64,000 bases of DNA, taken from the NCBI RefSeq assembly GCF_000003815.2, contig NC_049994.1:15569419-15633418 (forward strand), given 5' to 3'. Below, piece after piece: positions 39,312 to 51,163 of this stretch; the stretch's first letter is position 1; every line of letters begins with the position of its first letter. The notes below the pieces were generated by a model. That model had not been told where the DNA came from, ran no database searches, and saw only the letters and a program-made list of their open reading frames with translations. Both the position numbers and the translations under genes were made by a program. The DNA comes from Branchiostoma floridae. Lineage: Eukaryota; Chordata; Leptocardii; Amphioxiformes; Branchiostomatidae.

Positions 39312-40731
39312 CTCACAGCTTAAAGGTTTCATGACTGGCTAATTAAAATAAAACAGAATCCACCAGGGCAGAGTAATGTAATTTCCAACCTTGGCCATGA
39401 ACATGCCAATGTGATTAATGATGTTAACGCACTGTGTGACATCATGTATAGATCATGAGTCATCTTCATTTAACGACATTACAGAGAGACAGTAATATGT
39501 GCAACATGCAGATATCATATTGTATCATTCACAATGTTCATGGTACATGTAGATCTACAAATGTGCTTTATTCAAACTGAAACTCCAAACAAATTAAAGC
39601 AGTGTGTATGTACATCTGAAGCCATGTACATGTGCAAAATTCAATCATTGTATATGTAGCTTGGCAATTAATATTGATAAAAATACATCACATTTGCCTT
39701 TGCCAAAATATACAGAATCTGATGTTTTTAACACTAAATATTCCAGAAGGGAAAAAATACTAATTGTAACAAAAGATAGACTTTTGCTTGAACAAGTTGC
39801 AAAGAAAAAGAGACTTCAATTATTACATAATATAACGCCAGATGGTAGTTATGGAATTAATTCAATTACCGACATGTACGTAGCGAGGATTGATAGTTAA
39901 ACCCCTCTACTAAAAGTTGGGATGTTCCTTTTTGTAACCTCAATTAACGACAATTGCCTGGTGGAAAATTACAGCATTATCTAGAGCATGACTGACATTT
40001 TTATGGGCCCGTGTGTCCACATCCTAAACTACACATCTGTTCATTCAGTCAGTTGGGAAAAGGGAAATGAACAGAAGTCTTCGATGTTCTGACCCTGAGC
40101 CAAATTGAAATTTTTGGTCATAAATGTAAAAGAGACTAATGATATACAATTGAAACTAGAATATTCTTTTTTATATTTGACATTGTTTCAATGCAATACC
40201 AACTCTGGGTTTGAAATACTCTTTGATAATGATTAAAAAAACAAGTTTTTATATGCTATAAAAATAGCGTATGTATGAGATCTATATAAATGTTTAGTTA
40301 CAGTTATCAATGAACTTTTAGTCAAATACTTTCTTCTTTTTTCCACAACATATGTGATTCCAATTCCAAACCTTTTTATCCTGCCACATTGCACATTTTT
40401 CATAATCTTTTTTTTCAAATATCATTTTGCAAATTGTTGGTGGGTCTTGTAAGTCAAAATATCTGAGTCTGAACACCCCTTCTGAGATTCTAAATCGAAC
40501 AGTCCTTAACACAAGAAGGAGGACAATAAAATCCTAGGAAGATATCTGATATTTGAAACGCTCCCTGACAAGATTCCTATAAGCAGCTCAACCAGTACTT
40601 GCGAGGCTGTTCTGCTGGTAAGCTATTTGCCACAGGCAGTCGCTACAATTCTATCCCATACTATTGGTACTGGTACGGTATGTGAACTATGCTGAGGATG
40701 GTTTACTTCTGTCATGTGTCACCGGTACAAG
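39312..40731. other. Non-coding stretch with one unrecognised open frame
   Basis: A plus-strand frame at 39604-39900 ends RLQLLHNITPDGSYG-like text before TAA and follows a possible acceptor (AAAATATACAG, ~39714). Its composition is protein-like but no family is recognised and no partner exon is seen. It may be chance or TE-derived. Confidence 0.25.
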
Positions 40732-41083
40732 CAGGCTTTTAGCTAGGATTTTATAATAGGGAGTCCAAACTTATTGGTGAGTCGTGGTAAGTGACTATTG
40801 TAGGGGGGTCCGGAGGCATCCACCTTTCATGGTGCAGAGTTTTTGATGATTTTAAGCTAAAATAGTGCATTCTAAGGTATCCCAAATAGTGCATTCTAAA
40901 ATAGTGCATTCTAAGGTATCCCAAGAGGCAAAAATACTGTTACAGATGTCACAGTAGAAAACTGTGACACATCCCTGGTCAATCAGAATTTCATGCCTGT
41001 CCATAATTTTCTCCCCAGCACAGGGCGTCCAGGGGCATCAAATTTCTTGTTAACACGTTGACGCATGCCTGGCTAAAAGCCTG
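40732..41083. mobile_element. hAT-like MITE, family G, perfect 8 bp duplication
   Basis: CAGGCTTTTAGCTAGG and CCTGGCTAAAAGCCTG ends are flanked by GGTACAAG on both sides. 352 bp, non-coding; the interior repeats ATAGTGCATTCTAAG. Confidence 0.88.
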
Positions 41084-41671
41084 GGTACAAGCCTGGTATG
41101 GTGTGGGGTAGGGAAAGGGGTATCAAAAATTATACCATAACATCACAATAGATTTTATTTACTGAGTTGGAAGTTATAATCTAGTGTATTTCAGATACAC
41201 ACAGGCCAAATTTGAATCTACAATGTAAAAAGGGACTGCAAGTACAAGACCACAACATGCTGGTGAAACAATCCCTACGAAATATTTCAGACACAAAATA
41301 AAAACTTCACAGGCACAATGATCTAATATTATGCAGCCTTACTACTAAGAAAGCAACATAAATCAATTTTCAAATTCTGTCCCTCAGGTCTTCTTAAAAG
41401 GAAAACATTTAGCAAAGCACAAACAATTCAATGTACTTTAAACCTGTAGAAGTGACCTACTCTACATAATGCGCCACCTGGTCACTTTTAATGGTCCCCT
41501 TGGTAATTTTTCCAATTGACATCCTGTAGCGACATCTATAGTAACCACCTGTCTACATAGACCAGATTTTATTGGTCTCCTGAGTGGTCTTCTTGGCCAG
41601 GTTTGACTGTAGGGGAATTTCTTCGCTGTCTCTGGGACCTGTCTTGGGAAGGAAATTTGCTTGTTGGGATG
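41084..41671. other. Non-coding stretch with pogo-like element end
   Basis: 41555-41614 (TATAGTAACCACCTGTC, GAGTGGTCTTCTTGGCC, AGGTTTGACTGTA) matches the right end of the element at 51164-52563. Sequence just before the gap resembles family B. Confidence 0.5.
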
Positions 41672-41771
41672 NNNNNNNNNNNNNNNNNNNNNNNNNNNNN
41701 NNNNNNNNNNNNNNNNNNNNNNNNNNNNNNNNNNNNNNNNNNNNNNNNNNNNNNNNNNNNNNNNNNNNNNN
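41672..41771. other. Assembly gap, 100 N
   Basis: A run of exactly 100 N, a placeholder of unknown true size. Family B-like sequence (AAATTTGCTTGTTGGGATG before it; GGAGACAGCCCTG after it) on both sides suggests the assembler stopped at a repeat. Predicted frames through it are meaningless. Confidence 0.99.
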
Positions 41772-44080
41772 AAAACATGAGTGGGATGGGAAAAAATGGA
41801 GACAGCCCTGCAGTTACCCTGGCTTTCAGAGTACAACGCTAGCTGGCCAAGGGAGTTATGCCACCACGGCTTAACTCCACAGGTCGGCTAGTTCAATTTA
41901 GGGGCTCGGGAAAGACTCGTAGCCGCTGAGCGCTGTTCTCTTGCGACCAGGGTACCCTGCAGTAGACTAGAGGTTTGTTGGAGAAGGGATGTTTACATGT
42001 TTACATACCGCGGGAAGGACTGGGCTTACCAGATACACTTTCCTTCCACAGTCAATGGAGGAAGACATACCTGACATGTCTGTACACAACTGGGGACAGG
42101 GTCAAACTGTTGACTGATGGGCGAGGTGGGAGGGGGGCAGACAAGTTGTAACTAAAGGTGAAATCTATCTTTTTTCATTAGGACTAAATTTTGTGGAATG
42201 GAAAAGAAGGTTTTTTGTGTTTTCAGTTTCTAGTGGAAACAATTCAGCAATAAATCATTGGAAATGCATATTCATGGTGTCATGACATAAAACCATCGCA
42301 TTCCAAATCTACAGTTCAAAATTAATCTACAATCTAAAGTTTTCTTTCCTTTAATCTGATCGTACATAGCATGTAAATTTGGAAGCACTGATAGAGTTAA
42401 CTATATTATAAAAGGCTATGAACAATATATTTCAGTTACGACACGCTACAGTGAAGAGAAAACCACAAGAATGTATTTTTAAGATGGCGATATCAGTGAT
42501 TTTTTGCCAGTGGAGAATCTACATGTTTTTACACATTGCATCACTGTACTTGTCAAAGTAGGGTTAAAAGTGCATAAGGATATTATGAAATCTTTCCATG
42601 TTTTGAAAGATATGAACATATGGACAGCTTTATATAGCAGCGTCTATCTGTATATTGAAATGACAACCACGCAATTAAGAATTTATATGACTCATTTACA
42701 TCGTCAGACTAAGAGATAGAGATGGAGGATGTGATTTGTTGTGCAACGTCTGGTGCAGTGATCTATAGACAGGGGATGAACCATTATTGATCGATTGCCA
42801 CTGCTTAACAAGGGGATAAACCATTATTGATTAGGGTAGGAGATCGATAGATTCTATGGGGCTTCTTGAGGAAAAGGCCTTGAATTGGGGGACAGGCTAT
42901 ACAAATCAGGATGGAAAAGGAACCGACTAATTTTCCGTCTTGTGAATGCCTGGGTACAGCTATTGGTGGAGTATCACAGCAAGGTCATCGTATGAATGGA
43001 GAGTAGGATGTGATCCTTTCAATCTGTGGCTTGAAAGTGGTACAAAAACGTATTCATTGTTTCTGCATACAAATTTGGCACCTTCTGACATCAAGATTCC
43101 AATAATGACCTAAGGGGAAACATCGTTAAGTTTCCCTAATGAGGTGAGATGATAATGATCATAACGAGCGCCAACAGCTAGTCTGTACCAACATTACAAG
43201 TCTGGTCCGGCCCTCAGGACAGTATTTATCATCCATGGGTGATCCCTAATCAATACCATCAGTCATGTACTGTCGCAATTACAAATCAGACGGGAAGTTG
43301 TTTAACAGATTGTTTTGTCTTTCTTTGCTGTATGTAATATGTAAAAATAAAAGCTTCTCTGGCTATAAAATTAACATACAGCATACACAGTTAACTGTGC
43401 CGTTGCTTTTCATCTGAACACACTTGTAAATAGAAAAGTTACAAATAACATCACATGCCAAGAAATAGGACTGGAAGAAACGTATCGCCAACTGATAATG
43501 ATAATGATGATAGTGGTGAATGCATATTTTTGGTATATGGTATAGATGTAGGACTGTCCACGTCATTCTGTACCATAAAAGTATGCTATTGTGTATACTC
43601 TTAGTCGTCAAAAGAGCTTATAGTACAGACTTAGTATATGATCATGTCAACATCAAAGGAAAGTTTCCGGGCAGTTATAAAGATAAATCAGTGCATTCTG
43701 TGACATAGTGCACGTACACATACATGTACATGTATGCACCTGTGATTTTATAACAGTTACCTTTATAATGAACAAAAGAGAACCTGTTAGAGGGAAAAAA
43801 CTGTCAGTGGATCAAAGGGAGTTCAGCTAGCCCCACCCACTTCAAATTCAATTGATTATATTTGATTACAGGGAAGCAGTACTGTTACACTTTAAGTATG
43901 TTTTCTGTACGTGTACTTTCACTGGGAATATCTTATAGTTAAGTATATTCTTAAACGTAATGCTGTTTTCCGTTTTCAGCCCACCTGCAGCAGTTTCTCA
44001 TTTTAGAATGATATCTGTTTTTACTTTGATTTTCATTGTTGGGAAAATCAAATAATTTGTACAGTTCCTAGTTTGTGTGA
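41772..44080. other. Non-coding stretch, nothing recognised
   Basis: About 2.3 kb. The first 50 bases continue family B. The rest has only short open frames and no recognised element. Confidence 0.4.
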
Positions 44081-44163
44081 AACTGTCCTAAGCTGTATCT
44101 GGCCCCTTTGAGGAGGCCGGCTGATGTTGGGTGGACTGCTGTAAGCGAGATTTAATCAGGCAA
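44081..44163 (+). repeat. Family E repeat, diverged
   Basis: GGCCGGCTGATGTTGGGTGG + ACTGCTGTAAGCGAGATTTA matches the family E series. Confidence 0.6.
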
Positions 44164-44502
44164 CATAGTTCCAAACTTAGCACCTTGTTCATCTGAGTTT
44201 TGCGAAAATATCTGGACTGTTCCAAACATTGTGAAAGAGGGACACAGACACTGGAGGATAGAGAAAACAGAATGGCAGGCTTAGATACACAATTTATAGG
44301 AAGGGAAGTGTGCTATCGCTGGGAAGTGCTGGTCTGTTTTACTGCAGATAAGGTCACAGATTGCTCTGTTTATGGCCAACCCCTGGGCTCTTGTGTCATG
44401 AACTGTTCTAGTTTGTGTGTAGAATAGAGACGAACATATTGTGTAAAAATTTATGAGAAATCTGGGATAGGTGTACATTGTAAGAGCATAGATTTATAAG
44501 TG

Positions 44503-44665
44503 TAGGGCTGTCTCCAGGACCTGCCCCTTCATCCATGTAAAATGGAAAAAATCACCCAGTCCGTAAAAAAAATGAGCTTTATGACATGAAACCGATGAAC
44601 ATCGTAACCTAAAAATGACGAAATTAACAAAACATCAACAAGCAATGAGTGGGATGGGAAAAAAA
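44503..44665 (-). repeat. Family B repeat, reversed
   Basis: GGGCTGTCTCCAGGACC on the plus strand is the reverse of the family's GGTCCTGGAGACAGCC end. Confidence 0.6.
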
Positions 44666-44678
44666 TTACAGATGGAAC

Positions 44679-45021
44679 CAGGGCTCTAGCCAGCTCGAAA
44701 TTTTTTTCCGTCAGCCAATTCCCATTGTCGTGAAAACCGCGAAAATTAAGTTAGAAAGACGGAAATGAGACCTTGAAAAACATTTTTTTAATGAGATTAT
44801 CGTATGCGAAAGGGCGCCGACACACATTGTCAATAATCATAACAATAGCAAGACAAACAGTGTGTGGCTTTTACGGCCGTGGACAGCGCCCCCAAGCCGC
44901 CTGTAGCTTCCACCAAGAATTTTTGTTTGTCAAGGTTGACGGATTGGTTTCAAAAACATTTCTGTCACATGCAGCAAATTTCCGTCAATTGACCGAAAAA
45001 CGGACGCTGGCTAGAGCCCTG
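44679..45021. mobile_element. hAT-like MITE, family G, perfect 8 bp duplication
   Basis: CAGGGCTCTAGCCAGC and GCTGGCTAGAGCCCTG are near-perfect inverted ends flanked by GATGGAAC on both sides. Internal AATTTTTTTCCGTC / TTCCGTCAATTGACCG motifs. The 172-codon plus-strand frame starting inside it runs across the element boundary and is not a gene. Confidence 0.92.
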
Positions 45022-45029
45022 GATGGAAC

Positions 45030-47321
45030 TGAAATGTCACATTTTATTTTCATGATTTTCCAAAAACAATTTTACCAGATGTTCCACTTGAATCACACGT
45101 CCTCACTCAGTCTCACATTGGGTCACAGCCAGGACAATCAACAACTAGGAAATGTCACATCCAACTCAGGTCTGACCTGTGCAATTACACAGGCTGGATC
45201 TCTGCCAATAACAACATGTTCTAAATCATCTCATGTTTTCTCACTCAATACTGGGGTTCATGGGTACATTTCTAGGTATTACAATTTATAGTCATGGCAA
45301 AGCAGGTTTACTTTCAAGATGAGATTCATTTTCTGTAGAACAATCGTAGAGTAGGACTTGTTGTCTTGTCACCAAGTACAGTAAGAGTATCGTCATAAGA
45401 TAGCTTTGAACAGCACTTGCAGTAGCTATAGTTAGATGTGCAAAAGTTACATAATGTCATATGACAGATTGTTCAGCGTGATATAACCATCTGCTGCCAT
45501 GTAATTCTTTTAATATTTTAAGCTACGTATACATTTTAATGTTAGGCTACCATTGCAGCCTTTTGTACTACTACAGTTTATAAGAGTCAGTAACGATTTC
45601 TGTCTCTCTCTCTCTGCTGTACGAGCCTGAAAAGCTGGTGTGAAGTTTAAGTTACATCAAAGGGCGGTTATAACGGCTTTATAGATACAGAAATTGGAAA
45701 TAGCAGCCTGGATCTTAGCCAATATAATACCAGCATGTTGCAAATCATTGGCTATTTTCTAACACAATATGGAAGTTCAAGGGTAGGTGCTACAATTTAT
45801 AGCCCTGGCCAAGCAGGTTACTTGGCTTCTAAGATAAGATTATCCTGTTTATAAAGTGGCTATTAAATGTGTCAGCACTCTGAGGTAAAGGTTGGTACAA
45901 TGCCAGTTACAGTAACATAGGGGCACATACTTGTGAGAGACCTCATTTCAACACTAACTTGTGATGTGACTTCTGCAGAGTAACTGAGACAAGTTCAAGT
46001 TGTTGCTGTTGGCAGAGAAGTGTTTAACAGGATCAGGAAATACTCTGGGAACCCACTTTTCTTTCTAAGTATCAGAAACACCTCTCTGAGGAGCTTAGGA
46101 AGGTGCTGCTCTAGCCTAGGTGCAATTCTTTTTGCTGAATTGCATAAATATACCAGTGACTACCTGTCCATAAGGACCACTTGGCTACTGTGACCACATT
46201 TTTGGTGGTCCCTTAGACATCCCTTGACTTGAGTGGTCGCTGTCTAGTACACTGTATACCGAGTTCACCAACATATTGCACAGACCACCTCCAGAACAAC
46301 GTATCCTCCCACCCTCACCTCTGCTACTGTTCCATCATATATCTGCTGTTATAAGGACACACCAGGCACAAGGACAGCAGGGTTTGATTAGAAAGGAGCA
46401 GGATTTCATTACTGGGAATAAGTCCAATATTGTAGGAAGAAGCCCCCTGTAATAAAAATGCCAAAGGGAAGAAATTAATCAACTGTACCCTTTGCCCAAT
46501 CCTACTGTGTATAGTTTCATCAGGTTGGTCATTCAATAGTTCACAGCTTTTTGCACATCATATTTAACGAAGGAAATAAAGTGACTGAGCAGACTGTAAC
46601 ATGATACAATACGAGTGGCAAGATATGGTGAAAAGAACCATCTTTCTGTAAATTATCTAAATATGCACTTGTGCAGTGTAACGGGTGGAACCACCGGACA
46701 AAGCTGCATGGAAGTGTGGTGTATCAATTTGATATTAAATAATCAAATAATGGATACTACTACTACTTGTGTTTAGCTTAAATGAGAAATAAATTTGCTG
46801 CAAAATGTGTTGAGACAAAATTTCTTAAAATTCTGTTACAAACAGCACTGGCCCTGCGATACATTGGCAGCATCACTGTGTACTAGATTAAATTTGAGTT
46901 ATCCTTGACATGGGGATAATGGGGAATATCATGCAAAAGTATGATTAAAAAGACAACAAGATTTGCTTTTATTAATGATTCTTTGAGCACTCAAATTATT
47001 TGACCACAGCAGCGACGCCAACATACCACAGCTTCAAAAAAAATCAAAGAGATACTTGAGTGAGATCTACTTTGAGAAATACTTTGCAGATAGGACAAAA
47101 GCGACTCGGGAGCTATAAATACGGCTGGATACCAGGCCATGAGATCCCCACTTCAGAAACCTCCATGGTCAGAGTTATAGTCTGCCATTGACAAGTTACA
47201 GGTCTGCCAACAAGAACCACTTGATGAAATGGGCCTGGGGGAGAGATATAGTCACTACACTCAAGACTGGTCATAACTCAGGCAGTTTCATCAGAGGGGT
47301 AACGTTAGTCTGTAGACCTGG
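45030..47321. other. Non-coding stretch with a pogo-like fragment
   Basis: 46155-46245 (CTGTCCATAAGGACCACTTG, TGGTGGTCCCTTAGAC, GAGTGGTCGCTGTC) is a decayed GACCACC-type element end. 47101-47160 shares ACGGCTGGATACCAGGC with 55105-55127. No exon was recognised. Confidence 0.4.
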
Positions 47322-47690
47322 CAGTGTTCTAGCCAGCTTGAATTTTTTTCCGTTTCCTGAAAGTATGCTCGACGAGTCGACCAATGCAACAGTGTTGTGG
47401 GAGAGTCTAAGGTCAGGTCCTGAATTTTGAATTTGGACATTCTGTGGTGCGCTGAAGGCACTACGATCCTAGGGGGGTCAGGGGGCATGCTCCCCCTGGA
47501 AAATCTTCAAATCTAGACCCTCTGAAAAGCTATTTTCTGCAATTTGAGGCGCAAATTTTGCTTGTATACTCTGCTTGGTTTAATGGCATCTGCTTTAATA
47601 TCTTTACATGCCAACTTCTGTACATCATAGAGAACGAGATGGGCAAAATTCCGTCAAAGGACAGAAGGATGAATGCTGACTAGAACCCAA
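47322..47690. mobile_element. hAT-like MITE, family G
   Basis: CAGTGTTCTAGCCAGC and GCTGACTAGAACCCA ends with near-identical flanks AGACCTGG / AGACTTGG (7 of 8). Internal TTTTTTTCCGTTTCCTG and AATTCCGTCAAAGGAC match the 44679 copy. Confidence 0.8.
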
Positions 47691-49090
47691 AGACTTGGGG
47701 AGATGTAAGACTGTTGGAAGTTTAAACAGCTTAGCGGCCATTTACACTGATTGCAGAAGAAAAACCATTAAAACCAGTCAAGGTGACCTTGGGATGAAAT
47801 CGGATACCTCTGTCGCATACATCCCTACTTGAATCATGGGATATATTTGCTGCAAACGTACAACAAACAAAATACCACATCACATAACAACAAGATTGGA
47901 TATCTGCAACAAAGTGTATTGAGTATCATATGTTACATTTGGTCTTCTGTTGTAGAAATTCTGAATAGCTTTCCATATTTCATGAAAATGTCATAATCCA
48001 AGCTTCATGCTAACTGCATTTTTGTATAGGTATCATAAATTATTACTATTTTGTAATATCCTAATTGCAATTCAGCTGCAATATGGGACAGCTGTCAATC
48101 ATTCTCATTACCAATAATCAATATAATTGCAGCTAGACGAAAAGAGAGCAGGATGTAGCAGGACTCTAAATCCCATCAGTAATAGCCCAGATAATGTTTC
48201 CTCTGTTCCCCACTACTGCACTCACCACCTGTCCATGTCACATCACTCCTGCACAGCTTCAATAATACATGAGTACAGGGTAGGACAGGTGTTCCAGCAC
48301 AAGTCCTTAAGATATCACATACAACACATATGGGAAGATATTAAACGAACAATCCAGCTCAGTTGAAGTAAATTTTGACTGGTTTTGATTGAGGTTAAAC
48401 TTGAAATTCACAACAAGTCCTCAACTTGTCACATATGGCCAAATATTGTAAATATAATCCAGCTCTGTTAAAAGTCAGCATGACTGGTTTTATTAGTTAG
48501 ATCTAGGCACATCCTCTCCAATGGGAGGTAAGGTAAAGCCGGAAGTCCTGTGTTTGAGGAGAGCCTAACAGTAATACATGAGTACAAGATAGAACAGGTG
48601 TTCTATCACAAGTCCTCAGCTTGTCACATACAACACATATGGGAATGTATTATTGAATATTTCAGGTCAGTTAAGGTCACACGAATTTAATTTCTGGCTA
48701 TTGGATTTGAAAAAAAGCCCACATTTTTGCCGAAATTGCAGGGAAAAAAAATCATGCGATGCCCTGTTCGTAAGATATAAGCCTTGTATATAAAAGATAT
48801 ATTATAATAAGTAAATACAGCCATATTCAGATTTTCCTTCTTGCCCAATGCTTTTACAATATCTACCATGTCTGCTTGCCATGTATTTTCACACTAAAAA
48901 GTCCAAGAATCATGGAAATAAACTGGTGTAGCCTAAAGATATTTTTACTGGTTTTCATCGTGGGTAACCTATAAATTCTGTTGTTGACATTCCTCTGTCA
49001 TATTTTCACCACAAACCTGACCACTACTTGTCTTAATCAAAATAAATGATTAGATTCTGACTCTGCAAGCATATCGCATGTTGGCTGGCA
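47691..49090. other. Non-coding stretch, nothing recognised
   Basis: The phrase AATACATGAGTACA, AGGTGTTC and CACAAGTCCT recurs at 48266-48306 and 48572-48613, a local duplication of ~300 bp spacing. No exon was seen. Confidence 0.4.
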
Positions 49091-49096
49091 CTTTAT

Positions 49097-49813
49097 TTGC
49101 CTTTGGTTGTGTCTGCGGCACCAAGGATTCAGGACGACATCAATGGCCTGACACGTTGGACTGATACTAACTTCATGGCCCTGAACCCGTCTAAGTGCAT
49201 GGTGATGGTGTTTTGCTTCATGAGAAATCCTCCACCGCCGCCAGCAATCACTGTTGGGCCAACCCAACTACAGGTTGTCCAGGCAGCACGTGTCCTGGGA
49301 CTTATCCTCCAGAACAACCTCAAATGGACTCAACACGTGACCTCAATCGTCACCAAAGGGAGTAAGAGACTCTATATGATAAGAAACCTGAAGAAACACG
49401 GACTGGACATAAGTGACCTTGTACTCGTCTACATCGGTTTCGTGCGGCCTCTTCTTGAGTACGCCTGTGTCATCTGGCACCCCGGTCTTACCAGAGTTTT
49501 GTCATCGAAAGTCGAACGCGTGCAGAAGAGGGCTCTGAGAATTATACTAGGACGGGAGTACGTCACTTACGACAGTGCACTGAACACTTCGGGTCTTTGT
49601 CGACTGGACTGTAGAAGGGACAATCTATGCCTACGGTTTGCACGAACTCTTGTCAACTCTGAAAGATTCAGTTATTGGCTTCCATCTAGACGAGGGGATA
49701 CCCATGATAGGTCTCTAAGAAACAAAGACAAACTCTCTCACTTCCGGTGTAGAACTGCTCGTTTCGCTAATAGCACATTACCGTACTGTGTAAAGCTCCT
49801 GAACCAAGACTAA
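49097..49813 (+). pseudogene. Non-LTR retrotransposon (CR1/L2-like), C-terminal part of the reverse transcriptase ORF
   Basis: The 238-codon frame is uninterrupted. It shows the thumb and C-terminal region found in Jockey-superfamily LINE ORF2: MALNPSKCMVM, VLGLILQNNLKWTQHV, KRLYMIRNLKKHG, FVRPLLEYACVIWHPGLT, VERVQKRALRIILG and a final RTARFANSTLPYCVKLLN. The catalytic YADD region and endonuclease lie upstream and are missing, so the copy is 5'-truncated near 49090. Its intact frame suggests recent insertion. The exact clade (CR1, L2, Rex1) cannot be fixed by eye. Confidence 0.85.
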
Positions 49814-50033
49814 GGGTAATTTGTGAATACTAGCGAATCTTTCTTTGTATAGTAACTGACCAGTTATTGTAAACGATAGATGTTATGTTGTGACTCGATC
49901 ATTTTAAAAGTGTTAACTTGAGTTAGAGGTTGAAGTACTGAGTGTGAAAAAACGACAATTCAGCCATTTGTAAATGTGCTGCAAGTGTTTTTTTAATGTC
50001 AATGGCAATAATAAACCATTTCATTTCATTTTT
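49814..50033 (+). repeat. LINE 3' UTR and tail
   Basis: Directly follows the RT stop codon and ends AATAATAAACCATTTCATT + TCATTT. A short ATTTC repeat is the typical tail of such LINEs. Confidence 0.7.
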
Positions 50034-50458
50034 ATGTCCTGTCAATCACAAAGTTCGCTGACCCCAGGCATGCTCATACAAAATCCACGGCATTACCTTT
50101 CTCTTTATCACCTAAGCCACCACCGTAAAGCCCTCTTTATGAACTACTGCTGAAGTCCAACATTCCGGGAAGGCTCAGGCAGTATCGACTTTAGCTTAAC
50201 TCAAGGACTTTTCATCGAAAAAAGGAAGAAAAGGATCAGCAAGGAAAGCAAACTTTTCAATAACTTTAAATGCCACAGCATCAACTCTGAGAGTAACTTC
50301 AGTAAGTCATGCTCATGGAGTTGCAAGAAACATATGTCTATCAGTCACTGCTATTTCTAACTTTCTACTTACTGTCTAAAAGAATACAGTAACCAATTTT
50401 GGACCCTCACAAAATACCTCTAAGCTGCTTTTGGGACATAAAGGATGTACCCATATGT
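50034..50458. other. Non-coding stretch, nothing recognised
   Basis: No element or exon recognised. It ends in ACCCATATG, the target duplication of the next element. Confidence 0.4.
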
Positions 50459-50773
50459 ACTCTCCAAGCAGAGGTTGGTGGGAAAAATCGTGACCTTTTC
50501 TGGTCCAAAAAAAAATACTGTAAATGCAGAAATGTTCGCGGTGGATTAATGTTCGCGGTTTTCGCGGCGACCACTTTACCGCGAAATTAAATCCACCGCG
50601 AACATTTTTCTATTAAGGTATTAGATTGCAGTAGATGGTGTTACCGCGAAATTAAATCCACCGCGAAAAGTCATTTTTCTCGCTACCGCGAAATTAAATC
50701 CCCGCGAACTTAAATGCATTTACAGTAATAGGAAAAGGTCACGATTTTTCCCACCAACCTCTGCTTGGAGAGT
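50459..50773. mobile_element. Mutator-like MITE, family I, with a nested insertion
   Basis: ACTCTCCAAGCAGAGGTTGG + TGGGAAAAATCGTGACC and its exact reverse complement at the right end are flanked by ACCCATATG on both sides. A 9 bp duplication is typical of Mutator-like elements. The centre is occupied by a family C MITE. A shorter relative is at 60070-60203. Confidence 0.85.
50516..50727. mobile_element. MITE family C, best preserved copy, nested
   Basis: TACTGTAAATGCAGAAATG and TAAATGCATTTACAGTA ends with TA on both sides. The interior repeats TACCGCGAAATTAAATCC three times. Confidence 0.92.
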
Positions 50774-50831
50774 ACCCATATGGACAACACTTTCATGTGC
50801 ACTGTGTTGTATTTCAATATTTTATAGCCCA

Positions 50832-51118
50832 GTGTACAAAATACTTTTCTGAGCCAGGTTGCACACTGTGCAACCTGGGACAAAAACTAAGTTGCACAAC
50901 TGAATTTCAAGTTGCACCACCTACAATTCACTAATTTCTGAGAAAAAATGTACAATACATACATGTGTAGTACATGTTTGGCTGATATGAAATGGATTAT
51001 TTATTTCTTCCAAGCAAATCGACAAGAAAATCTAAGTTGCACACTGTGCAACCTGAGTTTAGAAGTAAGTTGCACCAAGCAAAAAGTGGTTGCAATGTGC
51101 AAGTGGGCATATTGCACA
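50832..51118. mobile_element. Foldback element with CAGTGTGCAA-type ends
   Basis: CAGTGTACAAAATAC and TATTGCACACTG are imperfect inverted ends. GTTGCACACTGTGCAACCTG occurs twice inside. TAGCC flanks both sides in shifted register. A hAT-like origin is possible. Confidence 0.6.
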
Positions 51119-51163
51119 CTGTAGCCTATAATGTAATGTTACAATATTAGAGCAATGTTACTA

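Noticed and set aside
44773-45291. 172-codon plus-strand open frame, the second longest in the window
   Set aside because: It begins inside a hAT-like MITE and runs across its boundary into unrelated sequence; no domain is visible.
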